Shown: one piece after another, positions 42,510-52,428 of the stretch
How the letters are laid out: every line of letters begins with the position of its first letter
How positions within the stretch are numbered: the stretch's first letter is position 1
Assembly: GCA_037447655.1 (NCBI GenBank)
Contig: JBBHKE010001207.1
Span: 517,421 to 577,420, forward strand
Length of the DNA: 60,000 bases
Source: Zygnema cylindricum
Lineage: Eukaryota; Streptophyta; Zygnematophyceae; Zygnematales; Zygnemataceae
Reading direction: 5' to 3'
Made by a program: the position numbers and the translations under genes
Notes under the pieces: generated by a model
Told to the model about the DNA's origin: nothing
The model's database searches: none
The model's input: only the letters and a program-made list of their open reading frames with translations

Positions 42510-43381
42510 TAACCATTCGAGAGGCCTTCTCATCACCAGAGCGGAACCACCTGATTGAGGTAGCAAACGATGAAATGAAGTCGATCATGGAAGCTCAGAC
42601 ATGAGACCTTGTGGACCTTCCTCTTGACCAAAAAGCGATCGGCAACAAATGGGTATTCAAGGTGAAGTTAAATCCTGATAATACCATTGTATGATATAAG
42701 GCCAGACTTGTGGCAAAGAGGTATAATCAAAAGGAGGGAATTGTTTTTGAAGGAACATTTTCTCCGGTTGTAAGATTTTTAACAGTCAAGATTTTGCTGT
42801 CTTTAGCTGCTATAGAAGATATGGAAATACATTAGCTGGATGTGAAAACAACCTTTCTGCATGGAAAACTAGAGGAGACCATTTACATGCTGCATCCTGA
42901 AATGTATACAGAACTAGGAAAAGAGCACTAAATATGCAAATTGTTAAAATCTTTGTACGTCCTAAAACAAGCCCCTAAGCAATGGAATCTGAAGGTTGAT
43001 GAATTCTTAACTAGCCTAGGATTTCAAAGGATAAGTTCTGATCACTCTGTCTATGTTCTAAAGGGTGAGGATGGGATAGTATATATAGCGGTGTATGTAG
43101 ATGATTTATTATTAATTAGCAAATCAATGGCTGAAGTTAACAAAATCAAAACTGCTCTAAACTCACAGTTCGAGATGAAAGACCTCGATGAGGCAAAATA
43201 TATTTTGGGTATCCAGGTAGAGAGGGACAGAAATAAGAAAGTAATAAAGTTGACTCAAAAAGAGGCTATTGGAAACATGTTAGATGAGTACGGAATGCGG
43301 GGGGCAAAAGGGTGTTCAAACTCCAATGGAGTTTCGACAAAAGTTAGAGGGAGAAAAGACAAAACCAGGTGTCATTGTTAG
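42510..43381 (+). pseudogene. R10 reverse transcriptase
   Basis: LTIREAF right after R11, ANDEMKSIMEAQT, WVFKVKLNPDNTI then a stop, FSPVVRF, MEIH-stop-LDVKTTFLHG, and from 42941 an open frame LKSLYVLKQAPKQWNLKVDE, the active site VYVDDLLLIS and YILGIQVERDR. A frameshift near 43305 ends it. Confidence 0.85.
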
Positions 43382-44081
43382 CGAGTAATTAGAGTTAGGG
43401 GAGAATGATCCTATGACACTAATACCTTCTAGATTGATAGTGGGAAGCTTAATATATTTCATGAACTGTACCCATCCTGACATTGCTGCAGCAGTTAGGG
43501 TACTGAGAAGAAGTCTAGAGAATCCGAGATATTCTGATTTAGATGCAGCAAGGAGAGTCTTAAGATATTTGGCAGGAACCAAAGACCTCTAACTCACACT
43601 AGGCGGAGCAGAATTAAAATTGCAAACGTGGAGGGATGCAAGCTATGGCGACATGCCAAGCCGAAAATCCACCACGGGATTCGTTCTACAAATTGAGAAT
43701 GGGACTTGCTGTTAGAGCAGCAACCTTCAAAAGGTTACATCACAATCAACAATAAAGTCAAAATTTATGGCAGCAAGCTCGGCCCTCAAAGAATTCTTAT
43801 AGGTAAAATCCATGTTACATGAACTAGGATACATGCAGGTTGGTCCACAAGTGATCTGGTGTGATAACCAAGCTGCAATTGCCATTGCCTCTAACCCAAG
43901 TCATCACTTCAAGAGTAAGCACATGGTAGTAAGATTCCACTTTGTAAGAGAAAAAATGTTCTCTAGGGTGATAAAATTATGCTATCTAGCAGACGCAAGA
44001 ATGACTGCGGATATACTTACTAAAGCTCTTCCTGCTCCCAAGCTGAAGTATTTTAGGGATGCATTAGGATTGGGTGAATAG
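43382..44081 (+). pseudogene. R10 RNase H
   Basis: LIYFMNCTHPDIAAAV, DASYGDMPSRKSTTGF (preceded by an Asp lost to Arg in the WSD motif: WRD), a stop at 43713 (CW to C-stop), then HELGYMQVGPQVIWCDNQAA and SKHMVVRFHFVREK. Ends at TAG 44079. Confidence 0.82.
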
Positions 44082-44285
44082 CTGGGTTGCTGCATTGCGA
44101 TACTGCCATGGTGCGCTAGTCCACAATCACGGTGTAGTGGGACTAGGTGATTAGTTGATTTTCGGCACTGCTATGTTGCCATGCTAAACGGCTATACTGC
44201 CATGCTGCGTTAAGTGTGATATTGCAGCTGCACGGCTTTATCATCGCAACTGCGTTGATACACTGAGTCTAAAGCTTTAGGGGAG
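44082..44285 (+). other. R10 3' untranslated spacer and PPT
   Basis: A GCTGC/ATACTGCCATG-rich spacer (44085-44260) of loosely repeated units, followed by GTCTAAAGCTTTAGGGGAG (44267-44285), the PPT shared with R4 and R3. Confidence 0.7.
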
Positions 44286-45163
44286 TGTTGATTTTAGAAA
44301 ACTTTAAGTCTCAGTAAATTAGTGTGACGACAGAAAGGTAGTAATTTGTACTGTAAGTTTCACAAAGACATGCGTCATCAATTGAAAGCAGTAGAGGACA
44401 ACTCAATTGCGACGCAGATGGCAAACAAAGCAGCGCAGCAGCGTAACTGCTATGTAGACAGAGCACCGCAGCAGCGAAGCTGCGACAGAGACACGACAAT
44501 GCAGTTGCGGTTACTTGGGATATGATCCGTACGGACAACGCAGCTGCAGTTATCTTGGATATGATTCGGTACGGGACACCGCAGCCGCGGGTGATATGAA
44601 TGTGATTCGGCACAGGAAAACACAGTTGCAATTTAAATGAATCAAGTTAACGGACGCGATTCATAAGAGTATCACAAGTGACTTAGCCGCAAAGTATTTG
44701 TACAATCACTTAATATAGATTCTGAGTAATATTGACTGTACGATGATAGATTGGGTCGGCAAGACGAGGAACATGTAGATCTCAGTAGGTGGGTTGATTT
44801 TGGACATACCTCTTAGGTACACTTGTATCAACGGTAGGACACAGAGAGTTTAAGACGTAGGACTTAGAGTATTTTATGAATCCAGACTTCCAAGTAGTAA
44901 AACTGCAAACACTTTTTGGGAAACTTCTGAGTGTTATATCTTGAGTGTTGTCTGGTCAATTGTGTTGAAACTTTGGGAGTTGTCAGTGTTCATGCTGCTC
45001 TATTATTTGATAGAGCTTTCTGAAGGTTGGTTGCTTGTATAAGATTTGGTGAGCACTTGAAAACAATTTTTGGTAGGATTCTTGATAGCTTCTAAGAGTG
45101 TATCATGTCTACTTCTACTACTACTATTGCTCCTCCACCTGTACCAGTGGTTGTAGAACAACA
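44286..45163 (+). repeat. R10 3' LTR, 878 bp
   Basis: TGTTGATTTTAGAAAAC to GTAGAACAACA. The U3 repeats (44504-44640) keep three to four units of about 40 bp. Confidence 0.85.
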
Positions 45164-46120
45164 TGATCTTCCACTATGGACACCGTGGTGTAACTACAAC
45201 CCGATCGGAGAGTAGACATTTCCCTCGAACTGTCCACTCCTCCACCATCACCACCTCACGCATCCTCACCTTCGCCATCGTTTTCTCCTGCAGCTGCAGT
45301 TCGTGGGTCACCGGATCCGCCTGTCTTGCCCTACAAATTCGTCCCCGCCTTCTCACCTCCTCACATGCATTCTCCATCTTCACCTTCAGGAACTTCTCCT
45401 CCCGAGACTTCTAAAAGGCGGCCCAAGAGAGAGACAACTTTTTATCTAAGCCCCTTGTCGTCTTTGTCTTCGCCGCCATTCGTTTCCCTAGGGACCTCCT
45501 CTGAACAGACCTCGTCTCCACATCCCATCGGTGGAGACAGTTCTTCGGGAAGAACCACCCTCTCCTGAGTATAGAGGAGCAGACAATATAACACCTTCTT
45601 TAAGAGCAAGACCTTTCCAAGGGGGAAGGGAACCATAGTTGTTGCTACCGTCGTTACTATTGCTGGAGGGACCGGTCCGGATCTCAAGATTTCAGATCCC
45701 GAAGCAATCTTACCGTCTCAGTTTGTCAGCCCTACCGGACAAGCCTCTCCAGGGTTCACCATTCCTATCGAGGAAGAAAGGAGAATGGGGGACATCCGGA
45801 TCTTCACAAGGGACAACTCAGGAATTGCTTTTTCTAACTTTAAACTATTGTGGAAATCCTTCACGCAGTCCAAAATAAACAAATACGGGGGAGGGGCCAT
45901 TCCAGGGGATTTGGAGACGACTCTTTTTCCTATGATGGTCAACTATATAGCCGGAGGAGCTTTGGCCAACTATAAGGAGCGTCAACCCTTGTTGATGGCT
46001 CCTAGCATCAAAATATCGGATCCGGATCTGGATGCCGAAGCCCTTGAGGCACCACGCAAGCTGGGTGCCACCGCAACAGCTCCTATCACCTTCACTTTCA
46101 CTATGGACATGATACTCTAG
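45164..46120 (+). pseudogene. R12 Gag-like region, N-terminal
   Basis: A proline/serine-rich stretch (45180-45570) leads, through a stop and shift, into TIPIEEERRMGDIRIFTRDN, FSNFKLLWKSFTQSKINKY, GDLETTLFPMMVNYIAGGAL. I assign it to Gag by position upstream of protease and by the downstream zinc-knuckle-like motif, not by a clear family match. Confidence 0.45.
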
Positions 46121-46220
46121 GCCGAAGGTAGGGCCTAGCCCAAGGTAGGGCCTATGTCAACCATCGGCAGGCCGTATAGGCCGCCAAGGTAGCCACCCGG
46201 ATGGTTGCCAACCGAACTCC

Positions 46221-46556
46221 ATGCACCACTCTTATAGAGGCCTGGAGACTCCTTTATATAGAAAGAAACGACATTGGAGTCAAAGAGTTCACGGAATTCA
46301 ATGTTTCAAACATGAAACTCCTCAGACGTTGTTAAACCGCCTCTCAAGCCTCTGTCGGAAAACTAAGCTGTCTACAAAAGATACACTTGCCATGGCCACA
46401 AAAGACTACGTCGCTGTTCGGAATTTGTTTGGGCCAACAGGACAAGCAGCTCTAGACAATTGGAGTGCTAGTGAGGCTATCCATGACCGGAATCCCATAG
46501 CAAAAGAAATTTCATTGGCTGCAATGAAGTTATATGATCAATTTAAACACAACTAG
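46221..46556 (+). pseudogene. R12 Gag-like region, middle
   Basis: Encodes LETPLYRKKRHWSQRVHGIQ, TLLNRLSSLCRKTKLSTKDT and YVAVRNLFGPTGQAALDNWS, an alpha-helical-looking, basic stretch plausible for a capsid domain. No confident homologue is recalled. Confidence 0.4.
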
Positions 46557-46919
46557 GCGAGGGAAAAGGTTGTTACCGGAAATGCGAGAGCAAACTTTGT
46601 AGGTTTCACGGGGGAATCCTCTCTTAATCAAGAAAAACAAACAAATATTTAAGCTTAGCGGAAGCTTAAAAGAAAAAAAAAAGTTGAAACGAGACCCGAA
46701 CCTGCATGGGTGCGGATGAAAAAGTTTATATGTACAATTGTCTGAACTGCAACCAAACATGTCAGGGGTGGAAACGATGCCCTAGGAAGCTTAACCCTGA
46801 ACTCCCTATCAAGAAAAAAAGGTTTGAGAGAGAGCGTGCATAAAATACCCGAAAGGAGCAAGAACACAGGTAGGGAGGCGGAGGAGAGGACCGCACGCCG
46901 AACACCAAAGACACTTATA
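46557..46919. other. Spacer within R12 Gag region
   Basis: No supported frame on the plus strand; scattered short frames only. Probably decayed Gag coding DNA between the two recognisable segments. Confidence 0.3.
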
Positions 46920-47936
46920 AACATACTCCACGTTTTGAAACGCTAAGATGTCTCAATCCCATTTGAGACAAATCAGGCTACCTTAATTTGATGATGCTCA
47001 GATCTCTAATGAGCTAAGGGGGAAGTATACAACTGAGGGGTCAAAATGTGAAGCTTGTGGGTTCATAGGCAATAAAAAAGGGCAATGTTTTCGAAAGAAT
47101 GGGGTTCCAAAAGAAATGATGCAATATGCTTTGTTCACGGGCGAAGGGGAAATCGCCGTTAATCCTGTGCCATTACATCTTTTGTATCGTTGGGGACGTC
47201 GATCTCTCGATGTATTTAGACCCAGTAGACTGACGCCGGAACATATCATTCAGCAATAAATTACTCAATTAGCCGCCTTGGCAGCAGAATCGGCTGCTCT
47301 CCGCTTGGGATCCAATGCTCGCACACCTCAACCTCTGAAGCCTGCTCAAAAACTACAGAAACAGAAATAAAAACTGCTACAAAAGCTAGCAAAGCTGGAA
47401 CCGGATCCTGGAACATAGGAGTAGGGGACAATCGCAAGCAAGTGACCTCGACCACTTCCTCGTAGAGAAAGGACAAACAACCGATGAAACTAAAAGACCA
47501 CAGTCGCAAAGCCACCGGCCCTTTATCATTCACATCGCGAGCTGTCCTTCTGAATATTGACATTGGGCTGGGCCTAAAATTGACCAATCCACCTTCTTCG
47601 GCTCCAAAGAAACTTCCTCCCGGTTTTGAGGATTACAAAAACCCACAGCCAAAAAAGGATCTTCGACCTCTGAAACAAATCAAGAATGGTTCGACCGATA
47701 CAAGGTTGAAAGGCCACCAACAAGAAATTCTGACGCAGAAAGGGAGGAAGCAGGGGGGAGGGGATCAAGAGAAATCGGAGGATGAGAACTCACCCATTTC
47801 ATCGCCCAAAGCTCAACCTCCTTCCTCTAAACCGGCAGTTATGCTAGAACGGCACCTGATGCCCTACGCCTTGACTCACGTCAAAACGCTAGCTTCCTCC
47901 CACAATTTGTCCAAAGAAACACTCATTCAAATGTAG
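46920..47936 (+). pseudogene. R12 Gag C-terminal region with partial zinc knuckle
   Basis: From about 46990: ISNELRGKYTTEGSKCEACG followed by FIGNKKGQC, resembling a knuckle C-x2-C...C whose His is not visible. Then VNPVPLHLLYRWGRRSLDVF, a Gln/Ala-rich segment with a stop, and from 47484 a basic, proline-rich tail (KLPPGFEDYKNPQPKKDLRP). R13 interrupts it at 47931; the frame resumes at 54374 toward protease. Confidence 0.5.
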
Positions 47937-48973
47937 AAACTAATGGTTTAATTAGTATTTTCTAGGTCTAAATAGAAATATAGAAAGAAGCCGAGGCAGT
48001 CTACCTCTAACTTCTCTCTCCAAATCTCAAACTTGTCGCAGTCACTGAGAAATTGGAGAGGAAGCTAGAGCCATGGCTACCTTGGCTATCCTGAGGTTTA
48101 CGGGAATTTTATACTAGGGTTTATTTATTTATTTAAAAGGAATGTGCCGGCGGCAGGATTTGATCCTTGTACCTACCGGCCGGCAGACAGGAAATAGCCG
48201 GTAGCCTTAGCCGTAAGATCTAGCAGTAGTATTACGTGATATATAGTTTGATAATTATATAAATTAGAATACGTACGATAATTCATTTAACTGTTACGAT
48301 TTACGGGATGCATAGATCCGGTACGAATGACAGTACGGATTACGAATCAATACCGCGCATTTGTTTCGGAAGTGAAATAAATACCGCGCATGTATTTATT
48401 ACGGCCACGATTAAATCTGAATTTAATCGGACGGCCGGGATTAGCGACGAGATCACGGAGGAAGATTTCGGCGGTTTGTGGCCATCGCCACATCGGATGA
48501 CGCGTGGCGAAATTCCGTTGGATCGTAGAATCTCCGGAGATTATGGCACCGAATCCGGATTTGACATGTGACAACATTTAGGGCATGTCGTACAATGTCC
48601 GTACATAAAGTACACCGGCGGCTGTACTTTTACGTACGGAACTCAATTCTGATTGGTTCCGTACATCAGTAGATAGAGTCTGTGAGAGAGATAGGACTTA
48701 GAAAAATTAGAAGATAGGACCCCCTCTCCAAGAGAGCTTCTGTACAAAAGGTCAACTTTGACCCCCCATAACTTACTGCTCAGGGGAGCAAATTCAAAGA
48801 TTCTTTTTGCTATCGACTCAGGGGAGTCTTGTCTTCACAGGGGTGAAGTTGGTCAGCGTTTTTGTCTGCCAGGGTGGCAGTTATTTTTGCTTAAACACAA
48901 AGGGGTCAGGATTATCGTAGAGGCTTCTTGGAAGCTGTCTACTCTGAGGACTTATGGAGGTCTCAGAGTTACA
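47932..48973 (+). repeat. R13 5' LTR, 1042 bp
   Basis: TGTAGAAACTAATGG to GTCTCAGAGTTACA. Contains the antisense tRNA-like module (48141-48220), the U3 open frame from 48308 and a TAGGACTTAG motif (about 48690) that recurs in most LTRs of the window. Confidence 0.95.
48308..48571 (+). pseudogene. U3 open frame in R13 5' LTR, truncated by one stop
   Basis: 87 codons, equivalent to the 114-codon frame of the 3' LTR but stopped by TGA after GFDM (GACATGTGA against GACATGTGT). Same signature EEDFGGLWPSPHRMTRG. See the 3' copy at 53703. Confidence 0.4.
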
Positions 48974-51900
48974 GGTTATGGGCCCACCCTCTAGGGTACC
49001 AATCTTTAATGGAACTGGCTTCATATACTGGGAAAGTATGATGATAGGAGCTCTATGCGAAAAAAGGTTTTGGGGGATAGTGAGTGGACGATTGGGGCGT
49101 CCATCAAGTCTTGGAATTCCTCCAGGGTTTGGAGGAAGCAGATTCACCAGGAAAGAGGATTCACCTTCAACGGAGGAAACAAAGGAAGGAGAGGTGGTGG
49201 ACAAAGGAAAGGAGAAGGAGGCGACCACACCAATAGCAACTGGTTTAGCATTCATGTCACCTATTCCGAGGAACGAGGAGAATGATACTGAAACCTGGGA
49301 CTTCAACAATATGGCGGCAAAGCACTTCATCCTACGCCATCTCACTCAAGGACTTGCATGTCCTCATTTGCAGGTAGAAAGGGCATCCGATCTTTGGATG
49401 GCTCTTATAGAGATGTACCGAAGTGGTACGATTCAGCAACAACAGTTGGCTGATCAGAAAGTTAAGGAGTATGTATACAAAGGGGGAAATATGTTGGATT
49501 TTTGCAATGAGCTTGCTACACTCTTCATGGAGCTACAGAGTGCGGGAAAAGATTTGAGTGAAAAAGAAAAGGTTAACTGTTTACTGATGAAGTTACCTGA
49601 TGAGTTCGTGAACATAGTTTACCGTGTGCAGGACTTGCCTGACTCAAGGTGGATATGGAACTCAGTGGTAGGAATGATTCTCGTTCAAGAGAATACAATT
49701 GAGATCCGAAGGGGAGGAAAGAGTGGCCAAGCCTTGGCAACAGCGACTGATTGGAGGAACAGGGATTCCCGAAAACCGGTCGGAAACTATGGGGGTAGGG
49801 AGCAGAAAAAACCGGCCGATGAGTTCGAACCAAGGGCTCCCAAAGGACTATGTCATTTTTGTAAGAAACCGGGGCACTATATGGCAGAGTGCACTAAGCT
49901 AACCGAGCTTCGGTTAAAGAAGGGGCACACCGGTGGTACCCCGAGAGGAAAGAAAAAGGCCCTTGTCACACAGGTACTTGAGGCTGAATCCGAGGACGAG
50001 GACGATGAGCTCCTTTTGGATGAGGAGTTGGAGGCGAAAAATGAGGTCGAAATTCCACGGAGGCAGAAATGTGCTTACGGTGGATTGAAAGGTGAAGCAG
50101 GCTGGATTGTAGATTCAGGTGCCTCCATGCACATGTGTAAGGATAGACACCTGTTCACTAAGATAAGAAAGATTCCCACCGTAGAGATAGAGTACGGGGA
50201 TGGGAGGATAGTCACCACTACTCTTGTAGGATCGGTAGATCTAAAAGTGTTAGTAGAAGCAAAGACATCCATATTAACATTCTCCGATGTATTGTTTATT
50301 CCGGAGCTGAACAAAAATCTTATCTCTACATCAGTATTAGATGATAAGGGTTTTTTTACTAGCACTAGGGAAGGAGTCTTTACTGCTAGTTTTGAGGATG
50401 ATGTCTATTTCATTGCTGAGAAAGGTAGCCATGGGATGTTTAGGCTGATCTTAAGTAATGAAAAGAAGAAACTTTATTATGCTGGTGTTCATGATATTAT
50501 GATGTGGCATAAGAGGCTTGGGCATGTGAATCTAGATAAGTTAAGAGAGATGAAAAAGATGGGAGTGGTGGAAGGGATTCAGTTCAGTGAGAGTGATGAT
50601 ATAAGTGATTGTAGTGGATGTGCTCAAGGTAAAGCACCCAGATTACCCTTTCCTAAGTCAGCCACCTATAAGGGAGAAAAAATTCTAGATCTAGTACACA
50701 CAAATATTTGGGGACCGGCTAAAGTGCCCTCACCGGGGGGGAAGAGATTTATGATGACTATAACTGATGATTGGTCTCGGTATTCCCGGGTATATTTTTT
50801 GAAAAACAAGTCCGAAGCTGAGGATTGTTTTAGACAATATAAAACATGGAGCGAAAAACTCCATGAAACTCCAATCAAGAGAGTAAGGAGTGACAATGGT
50901 GGAGAGTATACTTCTAACCAGTTTGAGGATTTTCTGAGGGAAGATGGGGTTCAACACCAAAAGACAGTTCCAGAAAATCCTGAACAGAATGGGGTAGCCG
51001 AGAGGTTAAATAGAACACTAAGTGATAGTGCTAGAAGTATGTTGTCAGATAAAAGGATAGGGAAAAGGTTTTGGGCAGAAGCAATGAACTGTGCTAATTA
51101 CCTCAAGAATAGAGTTCTTACTTCAGCTATAAAAGATCAAACACCTTATGAGAGATGGACAGGCCGGAAACCAGACATATCTCACTTAAAGGTTTTCGGC
51201 AGTCAAGTGTTCAGTCTAGATACTGATCGGTCAAATTGGAAGCTAGATCCTAAAGGAAAACCAGGATACTTATTAGGATATGATGAAGATGTTAAAGGAT
51301 ATAGAGTTTATGATCTAAAAAGGGAAGATATAATCTTAGTAAAGCATCTAGTAGTTATGGATGAAGGAAAGTCTGTAGATCCCTTCAAATATACGAAGTC
51401 AGTAAAAATCAGATTTGAGTCAGAAAATTCCGATGACTTTGAGCTTCCTAACTATCCAGGTTTTAGAGAAGATGACATTCTTGTAGGTACAAATCAGACC
51501 GAAAAGGACCCGGCTGTGGAAACTCCAGTGACAACTCTACTCGAAGCGGAAGACGTGGTGGAAATTGATTCGGAATCAAGGGATAGGGGAGAAGTCGAGT
51601 TTGTTCGAAAGAATCCACGAGAACCATCTATTCCGGCCTCAGATTTTGAGGGGGGGAGGAGAAGTAGCAAAAGACTGCAAGAAAAACAGGTTAATAACAA
51701 GGTAACTAAACTATCTCATCAAGATGAACCTCAAACTTATGGAGAGGCGATCACTTGTCCAGAAAGAAACCGGTGGAAGACAGCCATCAATGAGGAGATG
51801 GCTTCAATCATGGCAGCCGATACTTGGGAGCTGGTGGACTGTCCACCTAACCGAAAACGAATCGGTTGTAAGTGGGTTTTCAAATTAAAACTGAACCCTG

Positions 51901-52091
51901 ATAACACCATCGAGAGCTACAAGGCCAGATTAGTGGCAAAGGGATTTACACAAAAGGAAGGAATTGACTACGAGGAAACCTTTGCCCCGGTGGTCAGATT
52001 TCCCTCCGTCCGCATACTTCTCAGTTTAGCAGCGGCGGAAGACATGGAAGTGCATCAAATGGACATCAAGACAGCCTTTTTGCATGGATAA
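48954..52091 (+). CDS. R13 Gag-protease-integrase-RT polyprotein (1045 codons)
   Basis: The start ATG at 48954 lies 20 bp inside the LTR, so the PBS is translated (LQVMGPPS). Domains: Gag with LWMALIEMYRSGTIQ and KLPDEFVNIVYRVQ; knuckle CHFCKKPGHYMAEC (CCHC); acidic linker; protease GWIVDSGASMHMC; integrase HHCC (WHKRLGHVN, CSGCAQGK); core with HTNIWGP, RSDNGGEYTS and QNGVAERLNRTL; GYLLGYDEDVKGYRVYD; RT to MDIKTAFLHG. In HTNIWGP the first catalytic Asp is Asn (codon AAT, 50703-50705); R2 and R8 have Asp. It ends at an in-frame TAA (52089). RT continues in the same frame after it. Gag and Pol are in one frame, as usual for plant copia elements. Confidence 0.9.
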   Translation: MEVSELQVMGPPSRVPIFNGTGFIYWESMMIGALCEKRFWGIVSGRLGRPSSLGIPPGFGGSRFTRKEDSPSTEETKEGEVVDKGKEKEATTPIATGLAFMSPIPRNEENDTETWDFNNMAAKHFILRHLTQGLACPHLQVERASDLWMALIEMYRSGTIQQQQLADQKVKEYVYKGGNMLDFCNELATLFMELQSAGKDLSEKEKVNCLLMKLPDEFVNIVYRVQDLPDSRWIWNSVVGMILVQENTIEIRRGGKSGQALATATDWRNRDSRKPVGNYGGREQKKPADEFEPRAPKGLCHFCKKPGHYMAECTKLTELRLKKGHTGGTPRGKKKALVTQVLEAESEDEDDELLLDEELEAKNEVEIPRRQKCAYGGLKGEAGWIVDSGASMHMCKDRHLFTKIRKIPTVEIEYGDGRIVTTTLVGSVDLKVLVEAKTSILTFSDVLFIPELNKNLISTSVLDDKGFFTSTREGVFTASFEDDVYFIAEKGSHGMFRLILSNEKKKLYYAGVHDIMMWHKRLGHVNLDKLREMKKMGVVEGIQFSESDDISDCSGCAQGKAPRLPFPKSATYKGEKILDLVHTNIWGPAKVPSPGGKRFMMTITDDWSRYSRVYFLKNKSEAEDCFRQYKTWSEKLHETPIKRVRSDNGGEYTSNQFEDFLREDGVQHQKTVPENPEQNGVAERLNRTLSDSARSMLSDKRIGKRFWAEAMNCANYLKNRVLTSAIKDQTPYERWTGRKPDISHLKVFGSQVFSLDTDRSNWKLDPKGKPGYLLGYDEDVKGYRVYDLKREDIILVKHLVVMDEGKSVDPFKYTKSVKIRFESENSDDFELPNYPGFREDDILVGTNQTEKDPAVETPVTTLLEAEDVVEIDSESRDRGEVEFVRKNPREPSIPASDFEGGRRSSKRLQEKQVNNKVTKLSHQDEPQTYGEAITCPERNRWKTAINEEMASIMAADTWELVDCPPNRKRIGCKWVFKLKLNPDNTIESYKARLVAKGFTQKEGIDYEETFAPVVRFPSVRILLSLAAAEDMEVHQMDIKTAFLHG
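48974..48986 (+). other. PBS of R13
   Basis: GGTTATGGGCCCA, perfect complement of the initiator tRNA-Met anticodon arm, immediately after the LTR and within the Gag frame (codes VMGP). Confidence 0.88.
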
Positions 52092-52428
52092 TTGGAAGAG
52101 GAGATCTTCATGCGACAACCCGAAGGGTTTGTGGAAGAAGGAGAGGAGAGTAAGGTATGCCGGCTGATTAAATCTCTTTATGGTTTGAAACAGGCACCTC
52201 GACAATGGAATAAGAAGCTTGATGAGTTTCTTACCGGTCTGGGATATATTCGGATCAGCTCAGATCACTCAATCTATGTTTTCGAAGATGAGGAAGGTTT
52301 GATATTTATTGCAATTTATGTTGATGATTTGCTTGTATTAAGTAAATCAATGGAAAAAATTAACAAACTGAAAACCGATCTTAAGGGGAGATTTGAAATG
52401 AAGGATATGGGGAAAAGCAAGATATATT
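52092..52428 (+). CDS. R13 RT palm segment
   Basis: Same frame as the long polyprotein after the single TAA: EEEIFMRQPEGFVEEGEESK, VCRLIKSLYGLKQAPRQWNK, active site IYVDDLLVLS, FEMKDMG. A frameshift within GGGGAAAAGC (52409-52418) switches to the next frame. Confidence 0.88.

Larger units (their letters stand above)
38035..45163 (+). mobile_element. R10: decayed copia element, lineage A
   Basis: LTRs of 850 bp (38035-38884) and 878 bp (44286-45163) enclose Gag, protease, integrase, RT and RNase H remnants related to R4. R11 sits between integrase and RT. The flanks do not form a TSD (CTACA left, TGATC right), so this may be a recombinant between two copies or have suffered an end deletion. 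Confidence 0.85.

Noticed and set aside
45180-45568. Proline/serine-rich open frame as an independent host gene
   Set aside because: Low-complexity composition, stops in the connecting frame, and position at the start of R12 make it part of the Gag-like region at best.
48130-48225. Possible tRNA gene (T-arm- and A-box-like sequence) in R13 LTR, also at about 20905-20990, 25160-25250 and 42230-42312
   Set aside because: No complete cloverleaf: acceptor 5' strand and anticodon arm do not form, and the segment sits at the same place in every lineage-B LTR. Kept as a tRNA-like module, not annotated as a tRNA gene.
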